Shown here piece by piece: positions 26,651 to 36,600 of a stretch of 47,105 bases of DNA. This stretch comes from an alpha proteobacterium AAP81b (GTDB taxonomy: Bacteria; Pseudomonadota; Alphaproteobacteria; Sphingomonadales; Sphingomonadaceae). Positions within the stretch are counted from its first letter, which is position 1. Each line of letters begins with the position of its first letter. Where the stretch lies: the NCBI GenBank assembly GCA_001295935.1, contig LJHX01000031.1, forward strand, positions 1-47,105. The letters run 5' to 3'. A model generated the notes under the pieces. That model ran no database searches and was not told the origin of the DNA. It saw only the letters and a list, made by a program, of their open reading frames with translations. The position numbers were made by a program, and so were the translations under genes.

Positions 26651-28324
26651 ATGGCGTTTCAGTCACTCTTGGTGGGCCTTGCAATGCGCGTGGGGGAGCA
26701 GTTTCGGAGAGGCAAAGGACTGGCAACGGCCTTCTTTGCCACGTCCTCGCTTGCTGCCGTCTTGCTTGCCGCGCCGGCACAGGCGCAGGGCGGCCGTTAC
26801 GAAGTCCAGGCCTATGACGTTATCGGCGTCACGACGCTGTCGGCGGCGGAGATCGAACGCGCCGTCTATCCCTTCGCTGGCCCCGACCGCAGCGACAATG
26901 ATCTCGAAAGCGCCCGCCTCGCCGTCGAGACGGCCTATAAGGCGCGCGGGCTCGAAGCCGTGCTCGTCGAGCTGCCGCCGCAGGATCCTGACCTGCTGCG
27001 CCAGGGCATCATCACCATCCGCGTCAACGAAGTGCCGGTGTCGCGGGTGCGGGTTACCGAATCGAAATATCACACGCCGAGCAATGTCCGCGCCGCGGTG
27101 CCGTCGCTGGTCGTCGGCCGGCCGCTCAACCTGCGCACCCTGACGCGCGATCTCGAGCTCGCCAACCGCTACCCCGATCGCGAGATCAATCCGAGCTTCC
27201 GCCCTGGGCTGATCCCCGGCACCGTCGAGGTCGAGCTGCGCGTCAAGTCGCGGCTGCCGCTGCACGGCTCGGTCGAATTGAACGACGATTCGAGTCCCAA
27301 CACCGACGACCTGCGCCTCGCCGCCAGCCTGCGCTATTCCGATCTGTGGAGCCTCGGCCACACCGTCAGCGCCAATTATGTCGTGTCGCCGCAGGATCGT
27401 AGCCAGCAGGAAGTCTTTGCCGCCTCCTATTCGGCGCCGATCCTCGGCACACCCTGGACGATCCTGGTTTCGGGCTTTTCGTCGAACAGCAATGTCGCGG
27501 CGCTCGGCGGCACCAATGTGCTCGGCGATGGCTATCAGGTCGGCGTGCGCGGCATCTACCGCCTGCCGGGAAGCACCTATCAGACGCTGGGCTTCGGCGT
27601 TGATTTCAAGAATTTCAACCAGGACATCTTCGTCGGCAACGTCAACGCCACCACCTCGCCGATCCGCTATCTGCCCTTGGCGATCGATTACACCGCGGCG
27701 CGCGAAACCGAAAATACCTCGCTCGAAGTCAATGCCGGGGTGACGCTCGGCTTGCGCGTCGTCAAGCGCGCTTTGCTCGCCCAATGCGAGGGCGGCAACG
27801 GCCAGACCATCCCTTGTCTTGTCGACCAGTTCGAAACGCGCACGCCCAACTCCAGAGAGAATTTCCTGCGCTTCACCTTCGGCGCCAGCTACACGCTGAC
27901 CAGCAAGAAGGATTTCATCGGCGTCTTCAAGCTGAACGGCCAGATCGCCGATTCGCCTTTGGTCACCAACGAACAATTCGGCGTCGGCGGCCAGACCAGC
28001 GTTCGCGGTTACCTCGTCTCGGAAGCCGTCGGTGACGAAGGCGTCAACGCCAGTGTTCAGGGTGAAACCCCGTCGTTCTTCGACAGCGGCATCATCGACG
28101 AACTGCGGCTGTTCGGGTACAGCGACTTCGGTTACGTTCGCTCGCAGTTTCCGCTCCCCGGCCAGGACGATGATTTCCGCCTGCTGAGCGTCGGCGCCGG
28201 CGTCCGTATCCGCTTGTTCGAACATTTCACGGGCCAGGCGATGTTCGCGGCGCCGCTGCTCGACGGACCGCTGACCAAGACCGGCCATCCACGCTTTACC
28301 TTCTCGGCCAGGGGCGAATTCTAG
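26651..28324 (+). CDS. TpsB outer-membrane transporter (FhaC/ShlB family)
   Basis: A 557-residue Omp85-superfamily protein that secretes the partner TpsA exoprotein. It has a long signal peptide (cleavage near AQAQ-GG, residue 46), two POTRA domains (about 50-125 and 126-205), then a 16-strand barrel with the conserved SVRGY motif (Val451-Tyr454, the L6-type loop) and a C-terminal phenylalanine. A Cys pair (379 and 389) probably forms a loop disulfide. The ATG at 26651 is used; Met12 (26684) is an alternative that gives a shorter signal. The partner TpsA lies about 5 kb downstream in the same apparent operon, with energy-transduction genes between them. Confidence 0.92.
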   Translation: MAFQSLLVGLAMRVGEQFRRGKGLATAFFATSSLAAVLLAAPAQAQGGRYEVQAYDVIGVTTLSAAEIERAVYPFAGPDRSDNDLESARLAVETAYKARGLEAVLVELPPQDPDLLRQGIITIRVNEVPVSRVRVTESKYHTPSNVRAAVPSLVVGRPLNLRTLTRDLELANRYPDREINPSFRPGLIPGTVEVELRVKSRLPLHGSVELNDDSSPNTDDLRLAASLRYSDLWSLGHTVSANYVVSPQDRSQQEVFAASYSAPILGTPWTILVSGFSSNSNVAALGGTNVLGDGYQVGVRGIYRLPGSTYQTLGFGVDFKNFNQDIFVGNVNATTSPIRYLPLAIDYTAARETENTSLEVNAGVTLGLRVVKRALLAQCEGGNGQTIPCLVDQFETRTPNSRENFLRFTFGASYTLTSKKDFIGVFKLNGQIADSPLVTNEQFGVGGQTSVRGYLVSEAVGDEGVNASVQGETPSFFDSGIIDELRLFGYSDFGYVRSQFPLPGQDDDFRLLSVGAGVRIRLFEHFTGQAMFAAPLLDGPLTKTGHPRFTFSARGEF

Positions 28325-28385
28325 GCCGCCACGACGATTGCCACCGACTCTTGCCAATGACTTTTGCGACCAACGGGGACTGACG

Positions 28386-30137
28386 ATGAGGAAATGGTAT
28401 CTGGCGGCCTTCGCCGCCCTGATGACCCTGGCCACCCCGGCGAACGCCTGGTGGAACAAGGACTGGACGTATCGCAAGCCGGTGGTGATCGACACCTCGC
28501 CGTCGGGCGTCAACGTCGCCGGGCCGATCGGGCGGACGCCGGTGCTGGTCAAGCTGACCAGCGCCAATTTCACCTTCACCGACGCCCTGGACAATGGCGC
28601 CGACATCCGCTTCGTCGATGCCGACGACAAGACGCCGCTGCCCTACCATGTCGACAGCTATGATGCTTCGACCGGCATCGCTTACGTCTGGGTGTCGGTC
28701 ACCAACGTCACCGGCGGCGAGAAGCACCAGGTCTGGCTGTATTTCGGCAACAAGACCGCCGGCGCCGGCAGCGACGCCAAGGCGACCTTCGACGCCGACC
28801 AGAGCTTCGCCTTCCACTTCGCCGAAGCCCCCGGCGCGCCGGCGCTCGATTCGACCGCCTATGCCAACAACGCCGCCGCCGGCGCTGCCGCCGTCAACGA
28901 CGCCGGCATCATCGGCCGCAGCGTCCGCTTCGCCGGCCAGGACGGGCTGACCATCCCCGAAACCGCCTCGCTCGCCATGCCGGCGGCGGCGCCCTTCACC
29001 TTCTCGGCCTGGGTCAAGCCGCTGCAGCTGGGCGGCGAGCAGCGCCTCTTCAGCCGCGGCGCCTTCGTCTTCGGGCTGAACGCCGGTGTGCCCTTCGTCG
29101 GCAACGGCCCGGCGCGCGCCCAGGCGTCGGCGGCGGTGCCGCAGGCGCAGTGGAGCCACCTCGCTGTCGTCGCCGACGGCACGACCTTGAAGATTTATGT
29201 CAACGGCGTCGAAGCCGCCGCCGCCTCGGTGGCACTGCCCGAACTCACCGGGCCGATCGCGCTCGGCGGCGCTGCCGGCGTCCCCGGCCTTATCGGCGAG
29301 CTTGACGAAGCCCGGCTCGCCAAGACGGCGCGCCCGGCGGCGATGCTGCTGACCATGGCGCAGAATGAAGGCCCGACGTCGAAGCTGGTCAGCGTTTCGG
29401 AGAGCGCCGAAAAGGCCGAGGCCGGATCGACCTTCTTCTTCATTCTCGGCAAGGTCGAGGCCCTCGACGCCGGCATCATCGCGCTCTGCCTCGCCCTGCT
29501 GGCGCTGGCGATCTTCGTGATGATCACCAAGTCGAGCTACATCTCGGCCGCCGACCGCGCCAATGCCGCCTTCATGAAGCGCTATCAGTCGATGCGCGAA
29601 AATCTGCAGCCGCTCGACCAGGTTCCCGGCCTGTCGCCGAACGAGCTGAAGTATCTGCGCACCGCGCCGCTCGCCCGGCTCTACGACGCGGCGATCGAGG
29701 AGCGTGACGCGCTGATGGCATTGTCGCGCGGCCGCCTGTCGGGCGAAGCCGTCGAGGCGATGCGCGCCGCGGTCGACGCCCAGCAGGTCGCCGAAAACCA
29801 GAAGCTCGATACCTGGATGGTGGTGCTGACCATCGCCATCGCCGGCGGTCCCTTCATCGGGCTGCTCGGCACGGTGCTCGGGGTGATGAACACCTTCGGC
29901 GGCGTCGCCATCGCCGGCGACGTCAACGTCAACGCCATCGCTCCCGGCATCGCCGCGGCGCTGATGGCGACCGTCGCCGGCCTGACCTGCGCCATCCCGG
30001 CGCTGTTCGGCTACAACTGGCTGTCGGGGCGCATCCAGGCGCTGTCCGACCGCATGCGCGTTTTCGTCGACCGGCTGGTGACCAACGCCGCCGAGCAGAC
30101 GGCGCGTCACCACGAAATGCGCGAGGCGGCGGAATGA
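28386..30137 (+). CDS. ExbB/TolQ proton channel fused to periplasmic DUF2341 and LamG-like domains
   Basis: A 583-residue fusion. It has a signal peptide (1-21, PANA-WW), a DUF2341 domain (about 22-145, with NKDWTYRKPVVID and VWLYFGN), then a concanavalin/LamG-like lectin fold (about 150-330, with PFTFSAWVKP, WSHLAVVADG and LKIYVNG). The ExbB part has three membrane segments (about 360-382, 475-503 and 515-545), with GPFIGLLGTVLGVMNTF and MATVAGLTCAIPAL typical of TolQ/ExbB. The lectin part should face the periplasm ahead of the first helix. It lies 61 bp after tpsB and 28 bp before exbD. Ordinary ExbB proteins have no such head, so this channel may be gated by a carbohydrate or cell-wall ligand. 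Confidence 0.88.
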   Translation: MRKWYLAAFAALMTLATPANAWWNKDWTYRKPVVIDTSPSGVNVAGPIGRTPVLVKLTSANFTFTDALDNGADIRFVDADDKTPLPYHVDSYDASTGIAYVWVSVTNVTGGEKHQVWLYFGNKTAGAGSDAKATFDADQSFAFHFAEAPGAPALDSTAYANNAAAGAAAVNDAGIIGRSVRFAGQDGLTIPETASLAMPAAAPFTFSAWVKPLQLGGEQRLFSRGAFVFGLNAGVPFVGNGPARAQASAAVPQAQWSHLAVVADGTTLKIYVNGVEAAAASVALPELTGPIALGGAAGVPGLIGELDEARLAKTARPAAMLLTMAQNEGPTSKLVSVSESAEKAEAGSTFFFILGKVEALDAGIIALCLALLALAIFVMITKSSYISAADRANAAFMKRYQSMRENLQPLDQVPGLSPNELKYLRTAPLARLYDAAIEERDALMALSRGRLSGEAVEAMRAAVDAQQVAENQKLDTWMVVLTIAIAGGPFIGLLGTVLGVMNTFGGVAIAGDVNVNAIAPGIAAALMATVAGLTCAIPALFGYNWLSGRIQALSDRMRVFVDRLVTNAAEQTARHHEMREAAE

Positions 30138-30165
30138 TCGCGGGCATTTTCAGGAGCATCGCGCC

Positions 30166-30576
30166 ATGAAGGCAGGTCCCGGCGGTCGCAAGGCCTATGA
30201 CGACATCAACATCACGCCGATGCTCGATCTGGCCTATGTGCTGCTCGTCATCTTTATCCTGATGGCGACGGCAAGCGTTCAGGGCATCAAGGTCGAGCTG
30301 CCCAAGGCGTCGTCGTCGGTAAGCTTGGCCCAGCCCAAGACGATCGCGCTGACGGTCAACAACCAGGGCCAGATCTTCATGGATGCCTTTCCGGTGACGA
30401 TCAGCGACCTCGAGACGCGGCTGCGCAACGCCAAGGCGCAGAATCCCGAGGTGCCGATCGTGCTCAAGGGCGACGCTACCGCGCAGTACGGCAAGATCAC
30501 CGAAGTCCTCGACCTGTGCCGCCGGCTCGACCTCAACAAGGTCGGCCTCGTCACCGGCAAGCAGACCGCGGGCTGA
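30166..30576 (+). CDS. exbD: ExbD/TolR proton-motive-force transducer
   Basis: A 136-residue protein with one N-terminal membrane helix. INITPMLDLAYVLLVIFIL carries the essential proton-carrying Asp21. The periplasmic domain has the usual PIVLKGDATAQYGKITEVLD pattern. It works with the ExbB fusion encoded 28 bp upstream and TonB encoded 11 bp downstream to pass proton-motive force to the outer membrane. GGAG precedes the ATG at a normal distance. Confidence 0.93.
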   Translation: MKAGPGGRKAYDDINITPMLDLAYVLLVIFILMATASVQGIKVELPKASSSVSLAQPKTIALTVNNQGQIFMDAFPVTISDLETRLRNAKAQNPEVPIVLKGDATAQYGKITEVLDLCRRLDLNKVGLVTGKQTAG

Positions 30577-30587
30577 GGGCAATTGTG

Positions 30588-31307
30588 ATGGCCGGCATCG
30601 ACGACAGCTTCGAGATCCCGCGGGAAAACGCGCTGATGCGCGTCCTGCCGGCGGTCATCGGGCTGCTGGTGGTGGCGGCGATCGTCTGGTTCGTCTGGAC
30701 CCAGCTCAACAGCGTCGTCGGCGTCAGGAAGGACGAGCCGCCGCCCGTCGTCGCCAATCTCGATTTCCTGCCGCCGCCGCCACCGCCGCCGCCACCACCC
30801 CCCGAGCCCGCCGAAAAGCCACCCGAGCCGAGCCCGGAGGCGCCGACCCCCAATCCTGAACCGTCGCCCAAGCCCGACGCCCCGGCCGAGATGAAGATCG
30901 ACGGTCCGGCGCAGGCGGGGACCGACAGTTTCGGGATTTCGGCGGGCGCCGGCGGCGGCCTCGGCGCGCCTGGCAGCGGCGGCACCTGCGTCGGCACCAA
31001 ATGCGGCGGCGGTGGTGGCGGGGTGTTCAGCGATGCCTTCTACCGTCGCGGTCTCGGCGATGCGCTGCAGCGTGAGATCGACCGCAACGACGAGCTCAAG
31101 CGCAAGACTTTCAAGGCCTATTTCCTGATCACCATTTCGCCGCAGGGGCGGGTGACCAACGTCAGGCTCGACCAGTCGAGCGCCAACAGCGAGGTCGACA
31201 AGCTCCTGCAATCGCTTCTCGAAAGCGTCCGCGGCCTCGATGCGCCGCCGGCTTCCGTGAAATTCCCCCAGCGCATTTTGGTCACCGGCAAACGCTCGGG
31301 CAGATGA
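30588..31307 (+). CDS. tonB: TonB-family energy transducer
   Basis: A 239-residue protein. It has one membrane helix (about 20-40), a proline-rich periplasmic spacer with eleven consecutive prolines (62-72) followed by PEP-type repeats, a glycine-rich linker holding Cys134 and Cys139 (TCVGTKC), and a C-terminal TonB/TolA-like domain (about 155-239, with FKAYFLITISPQGRV). I chose the ATG at 30588, with GAGGG 8 nt upstream. The stop overlaps the next start (ATGA). TonB usually energises TonB-dependent receptors, none of which are in the window. Its placement suggests that the TpsB or the porin-like barrel of this operon is the target. Confidence 0.88.
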   Translation: MAGIDDSFEIPRENALMRVLPAVIGLLVVAAIVWFVWTQLNSVVGVRKDEPPPVVANLDFLPPPPPPPPPPPEPAEKPPEPSPEAPTPNPEPSPKPDAPAEMKIDGPAQAGTDSFGISAGAGGGLGAPGSGGTCVGTKCGGGGGGVFSDAFYRRGLGDALQREIDRNDELKRKTFKAYFLITISPQGRVTNVRLDQSSANSEVDKLLQSLLESVRGLDAPPASVKFPQRILVTGKRSGR

Positions 31308-33115
31308 CAAGGACGATGACGATGCTTCGACACGCCCAGAGGTTCCTGCGAACCCCGCTGCCGGCCGCGGCGCTGGCGCTGCTGCCGTTGGCCATGCCCG
31401 CCGCCGCGCAGGAAGCCGCACCGGCGGCGCCGGCGCCGGCCGCCACCGCGCCGTCCGACAGCGCCATGGTCAATCTGGTTCGCGCGCTGGTCGCCCAGAA
31501 GGCGATCACCGAAGCGCAGGGCAACGCGCTGATCGCCCAGGCCGAAGCCGAAGCCGCCGCGGCGCGCGCGGCGCGCGAGGCGGCCCCTGCCGGGATCGCC
31601 GCGGCGCCCCCCGGCACCATCCGCGTGCCCTATGTGCCCGACACGGTGCGCACCCAGATCAAGGAAGAGCTGAAGCGCGAAGTCCTCGCCGAGGCCAAGG
31701 CCGAGCGCTGGGCCGCTCCCGACGCGGCGGCGCCCGAATGGACGCAGCGCATCACCATCGGCGGCGACCTGCGCGTCCGCTATTATGGCGAATATTATTC
31801 GAACCAGAACAGCAACCAGATCATCGACTTCGAGCAGATCAACCTGCAGGGGCCGTACGACGTCTTCAACAACCCGGTGCTGCCGTTCCTGAACAGCCGC
31901 CAGAACCGCAACACCGCCGACTTCCGCCTGCGCCTCAACATCGGCGCCAAGATCACTGATCGCCTCGCCGTCGACCTGCAGCTGGCAACGGGCGACGATC
32001 GCTCGCCGATTTCGGTGTCGGACAGCCTGGGCGGTGGTCTCCGCCCGCGCAACTTCTGGGTGCAGCGCGCCGCGATCATCGCCAAGCCGACCGACTGGAG
32101 CCGCGTCTGGGCGGGTCGCTTCACCAACCCCTTCACTTCGGCGGCGCTGACCACCGAGCGCGTCACCCTGTTGTTCGACAACGATCTCGCCTTCGACGGG
32201 ATCGCCGCCGAAGCCAATATCGGCAAGGCGCTCGGCCAGGATTTCAACGCGACGGTGCGCGGCGGGCTGTTCCCGATCGATCTCGGCGGCCGTAATTATC
32301 CGTCGACGTCGCAGGACAAGATCGCTTATCCGGCGAAGTATTTCTACTCGGGGCAGCTTGAGCTCGAGCACAAGTTCGGCGGCGTCGATGTCCAGGCGTC
32401 GATCGCCTATCACGACTTCAAGAACATCCAGGGCCAGCTTTCGGAGCCCTGCCTCGTCTATCTCGGCGCCGTCGAATGCTCGACCGACGGCTTCCGCCCG
32501 AACTTCCAGCGCAAGGGCAACACGCTGTCGCCGCTGCGCCGTATCGCCGTCGATCCGACCCTGCCGTCGGGCCAGGTTCAGCCGCAGCCGCAGTTCTTCG
32601 CGCCGACCTTCGGTTTCCGCGTCCTCCACCTCAGCGCCGAAGCCAATGTGCCGGTGTGGGACAAGACCTTCGTCAAGGTGACCGGCCAGTACATCAACAA
32701 TCTGGCCTTCAAGCGCAGCGACATCTGCCGCAACGGCATCGCCGGCCAGCCCTTCAACAACGGCGGCGACGGCGGCGATGGCAATATCTGCTCGGCGACC
32801 AATGCGACGCCGTTCGTCGGCGGCAACCAAGGCTATCAGATCGGGCTGGCGCTCGGCACCGCCAAGATCAAGACGCGCGGCGACTGGTCGCTCAACCTCG
32901 GCTACCGCTACCTCGAATCGGACGCGATCCTCGACAGCCTGACCGATTCGGACTTCCATCTCGGTGGCACCAACAACAAGGGCTTCATCGTCGGCGCCGA
33001 AGTCGGCATCGCCAAGAACCTGGTGGTCGGCGGGCGCTGGCTGAGCGCCAACGAGATCGCTGGCGAGCCCTATGCGATCGACGTTCTGCAGATCGAAATG
33101 GTGGCGAGCTTCTGA
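31304..33115 (+). CDS. Porin-like outer-membrane beta-barrel protein
   Basis: A 603-residue protein with a signal peptide (cleavage near residue 35, PAAA-QE), an Ala-rich, partly helical N-terminal stretch (about 36-135, with NLVRALVAQKAIT), then a beta-barrel domain from about 145 with ITIGGDLRVRYYGEYY as first strand and a terminal Phe. This matches the 'putative porin' family (Porin_5-like). Two cysteine pairs lie in loops. It overlaps tonB upstream and the coiled-coil gene downstream, so it belongs to the secretion operon. It could be an accessory barrel that captures or releases TpsA or a polysaccharide; its true role is unknown. Confidence 0.75.
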   Translation: MTRTMTMLRHAQRFLRTPLPAAALALLPLAMPAAAQEAAPAAPAPAATAPSDSAMVNLVRALVAQKAITEAQGNALIAQAEAEAAAARAAREAAPAGIAAAPPGTIRVPYVPDTVRTQIKEELKREVLAEAKAERWAAPDAAAPEWTQRITIGGDLRVRYYGEYYSNQNSNQIIDFEQINLQGPYDVFNNPVLPFLNSRQNRNTADFRLRLNIGAKITDRLAVDLQLATGDDRSPISVSDSLGGGLRPRNFWVQRAAIIAKPTDWSRVWAGRFTNPFTSAALTTERVTLLFDNDLAFDGIAAEANIGKALGQDFNATVRGGLFPIDLGGRNYPSTSQDKIAYPAKYFYSGQLELEHKFGGVDVQASIAYHDFKNIQGQLSEPCLVYLGAVECSTDGFRPNFQRKGNTLSPLRRIAVDPTLPSGQVQPQPQFFAPTFGFRVLHLSAEANVPVWDKTFVKVTGQYINNLAFKRSDICRNGIAGQPFNNGGDGGDGNICSATNATPFVGGNQGYQIGLALGTAKIKTRGDWSLNLGYRYLESDAILDSLTDSDFHLGGTNNKGFIVGAEVGIAKNLVVGGRWLSANEIAGEPYAIDVLQIEMVASF

Positions 33116-33558
33116 TGCGCAGCCTGATCCTTCTCGCCGTCCTGCTGGCAACGCCGGCGCTGGCGCAGCGCGCCCCGGCAGCGCCGGCCCCGCCCGCAGC
33201 GCCGGCAGCGCCGACCGATGCCGAACTGCTGGCGCGTGCCAACGCCCAGCTCGACGCGGCGCGTGCCGAGATCCAGCGGCTGCGCGCCATCGGCGCCGAA
33301 GCCGAAGCGCTGCAGGCGAGCAGCGCCGAAGTGCGCGCTCGCAACGAGCGGCTGGTCGCCATCGCCAACGAACTCGTCGCGGCGTTCGAGGCGCGCTACG
33401 GCAAGACCGTGCGTTTCGCGCCGTTCAATCGCGCGCGGGTCAAGTTCGAGGCCGAGCTGGCGAAGACCAGCGAACGAATTTACCAGAATCAGGCCGATGC
33501 CGTGGCGGTGCGACCTAACGAGGTTAACGCCGCCGATCCGGCGCCGAAGCCCGAGTAA
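33115..33558 (+). CDS. Small periplasmic coiled-coil protein
   Basis: A 147-residue protein of unknown function. It has a signal peptide (1-17, PALA-QR), a short Ala/Pro linker, then an amphipathic helix of about 60 residues rich in Ala, Glu and Arg (LLARANAQLDAARAEIQRL and onwards) that should form a coiled coil. The conserved-looking YGKTVRFAPFNRARVKFE follows and the C-terminus is polar. It overlaps the porin gene by 1 nt (TGATG) and lies 66 bp before tpsA. A periplasmic chaperone or spacer for the giant TpsA is a fair guess from position only. Confidence 0.72.
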   Translation: MRSLILLAVLLATPALAQRAPAAPAPPAAPAAPTDAELLARANAQLDAARAEIQRLRAIGAEAEALQASSAEVRARNERLVAIANELVAAFEARYGKTVRFAPFNRARVKFEAELAKTSERIYQNQADAVAVRPNEVNAADPAPKPE

Positions 33559-33614
33559 TTGTCACAGGAATGCAGTAACTCTTCGCGAGTGGCTGCATCT
33601 TTGGGGCTGCGAGT

Positions 33615-33618
33615 GGAG
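33615..33618 (+). promoter_or_regulatory. Ribosome binding site supporting the GTG start of tpsA
   Basis: GGAG sits 6 nt before the GTG at 33625. A TTG at 33559 follows directly on the previous stop with no ribosome binding site, and would put 22 extra residues before the signal peptide, so the GTG is preferred. Confidence 0.5.
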
Positions 33619-33624
33619 AGCATT

Positions 33625-36600
33625 GTGAACGCCAAGGTCGAACCCGCCACCCCGCGCCGTGCCTTCCGCTTGCTGGCGGGTGCCAGCGTCGTGGCGCTGG
33701 TGGCCAGCGTGGCGGCCGTGCCGGCGCTCGCCCAGCTTGCCCGGCTGCGTGCCGCCGCCGGGGTTGGCATTACACCCGCGACGGTCGCCGCCGCGGCGGC
33801 GCGCCCGCCGGGCGCCGGCATCGTCCGCCCGGCAACCCGCGCCGAGGCGCTCGCCCGCGCCCAGGCGTTGCGGACGCGGTCCGACACGCTGCGCAGCTAC
33901 ATCGTCAACGCCCGCAACGCGTCGCTGGCAGCGATTGGGCCGCAGCCCGGCAACGGCCTTGTCGCCAATGGTCTCAGTCCGATCCAGGCGATCCGCGATG
34001 CCATTGCGGCCGGCGCAACGAGCGTTCCCGCCGGGCTCACCGCCGACCGCGACGCGTCGGGCGTCGCCACCTGGCAGAACGTCAACCTGCCGACGCAAAC
34101 GACCGAAGGCGGCCGCGTTGTCGTCGGCCTGGTCCAGACCAGCTCGCGCGCCATTGCCAGCTGGGATCGTTTCGACATTGGCGCCAACACGACGCTGCGC
34201 GTCACCCAGAAGGTCGGCGCTGTCGATCAGCCCGGCTGGACGCTGCTCAATCGCGTCGCCAACAACGTCGCGCCGAGCACCATCCTCGGGCGCATCGAAG
34301 CGCCGGGAACGGTGGTCGTGCTTAATCGCGCCGGCGTCGCTTTCGGGCAGGGCAGCCAGATCAACGTCGGCTCGCTGCTGGCGTCGAGCCTGGAGATCGG
34401 TGCGTATCTGACGGCGTCGGTAAATCGCGTCCCGACGCTTGCAAGCCTCGCCGAGCGCAATGCGACATTCCTGCAGAATGGCCTGTTCAGCGGCTTCGAT
34501 CCGGCGAGGAGCGAGCCGACAATTCAACCGATGCTGTTCTCCCCGCAGTTCAGCCTCGACGGGTCGGCCCTGCCGCCCGAAGGCGCGATCACCGTCGATC
34601 GCGGCGCCAGCATCACCGCCGCCGCCGGCGGCCAGATCATTTTCGCGGCGCCCAATGTCGTCAACAATGGCTTGCTGTTCGCCAGCGACGGCCAGGTCAG
34701 CCTGCAAGGCGGTCGCTATATCGGCATCACCAACTCGACGGGCGCCGATGATAGCGCCGATCGCGATGTTCGTGGCTATATCCTCACCAGTTTCCGGCCC
34801 TTGGATCCGGCGCAAAGTCTGACCGGCGGGATCGTGCCGCCGGCGGCGAGCTTCGACGATGGCGCAATTGTCAACGCCGGGCTGATCCAGTCGCTACGCG
34901 GCTATGTCTCGCTCGGCACCACCGAGCGCGGCAGCGTCGCCAACAATGGCCTGATCGAGGCGACGACGAGTGTTTCGCGCAATGCCAAGGTCGCGCTTTA
35001 TGGCGGCACGGTGACGTTCGGCGGCGTTCGCAACGATAGTGGCGTGCTGCTCGGTGGCGGCATTCGCATCCTGCCCGATGGCAATGGTGAAACCCTGCCG
35101 CAGGGCAGCCCCGGCGCGGATTCGACCTTCAAGACCTCGCAGATCAGCATCTCGTCGTTCGCGACCAGCCGACTCGCCAAGGATGACAGTGGCGTGTCGG
35201 GCCAGTTGCCGACAATCGTCGACTTCCAGCAAGGCAGCTTCATCGAAGCGCCGGGCGCGACGGTGCGGATCGGCCGCGATGTCGATAGCGACCTGGCGGC
35301 CAACCGGCTGTTTCCCAGCAGCATTACCCTGGGTGCCGATGTCGTCATCGATGTCAGCGGCAGCAAGGGCGAGCTGTTCGTCACCGAAGACGGCGTGCGT
35401 CGCGCGGTAGGTGTCGATGAATCGGGTATCGCGGTCGACGGCGACCGCAATTTCCTGACGATCACGCCGGTCACGCGCAACGAATTGCGCGACACGCCGA
35501 CCTATCGCGAAGTCGCCGTCGACGGCAATTTCACCTTGAACGCCTCGACCCTGACCGTCGATATCCGCAATTCCGGGGTGCGGTCGGACGGCGTGCGCTG
35601 GGTGGGTTCGCCGCTGCTCGAAGCCGGCAGCGCCGCCGCCCAGATCGCGGTGACCGCCGCCGAATTGCTCAGCACCGGCGGCAGCGTGACGCTTGGCGTC
35701 GTGCCGGTAACGTCGCTGCTTCCGGTAAACATTGCCGATCAGGCGCCGTCGGTGCGGATCGCCACGACGGCGACAATCGATATCTCGGGCGGCTGGCTGA
35801 ATTATTCGGCGTCGAGCAAGGGCACCAGCAAGCTGCGCACCGCCGACGGGCGGGTGGTCGACATCCGTGATGCCGATCGCAACGACAATTTTGTCGCGAT
35901 CGTCGATGGCTTCGTTTCGGAACAGCCGCGCTTCGGGTTGCGCGACGTCTTCAACAGCCCGTTGACGCCATCGGTGGTCGGCGAACCCGGCTATACCGAA
36001 GGGCGAGACGCCGGCGCGCTGATCATCAACGCCGCCGCCGCCGATGTCGGCGGCAAGATCTTCGGCAATGCCTTTGCCGGGCGTGTCCAGATCGCCAACG
36101 GCAGCCGCGGCACGACGGTGTCGTCGCGGGCCCTCGATCCCCGCCGCTTGCAGACCAATCGCACCGATCTGCCGAATGGCGGCTATGTGCGGATCAGCCC
36201 CTTTGCGACCGCGAGCGAGGCGCAAACGCCGTCAGCCGCCGCGATTGTCGTTTACCGCGGCGCGCGCACCGCGATAGCGCCGGGTACTTCGGAGCTTCCC
36301 GAAACCAATCCCAACACCGATGCCGGTTTCTGGCTCCGCGACATCCTGCTCGATGGCGACATGCTGTCGGCGGCCGGCCTTTCGGCGCTGACGCTTGAAT
36401 CGACGGGTGGCATTAGCTTCGCTGGCGCCGGCGACCTTGCCGGGCTGCCGATCACGGCGACCGGCGACGCCGCGCTCGGGCTGGCGCCGGGCGGCAATCT
36501 GACCCTCAGTGCCGGTCGCTCGATCCTGTTCAACGGCACGGTCGTCAGCGCCGGCGGGGTGATTTCGGCGACCACCCGCAGGGGCTTTAGCCCAGGCCAG

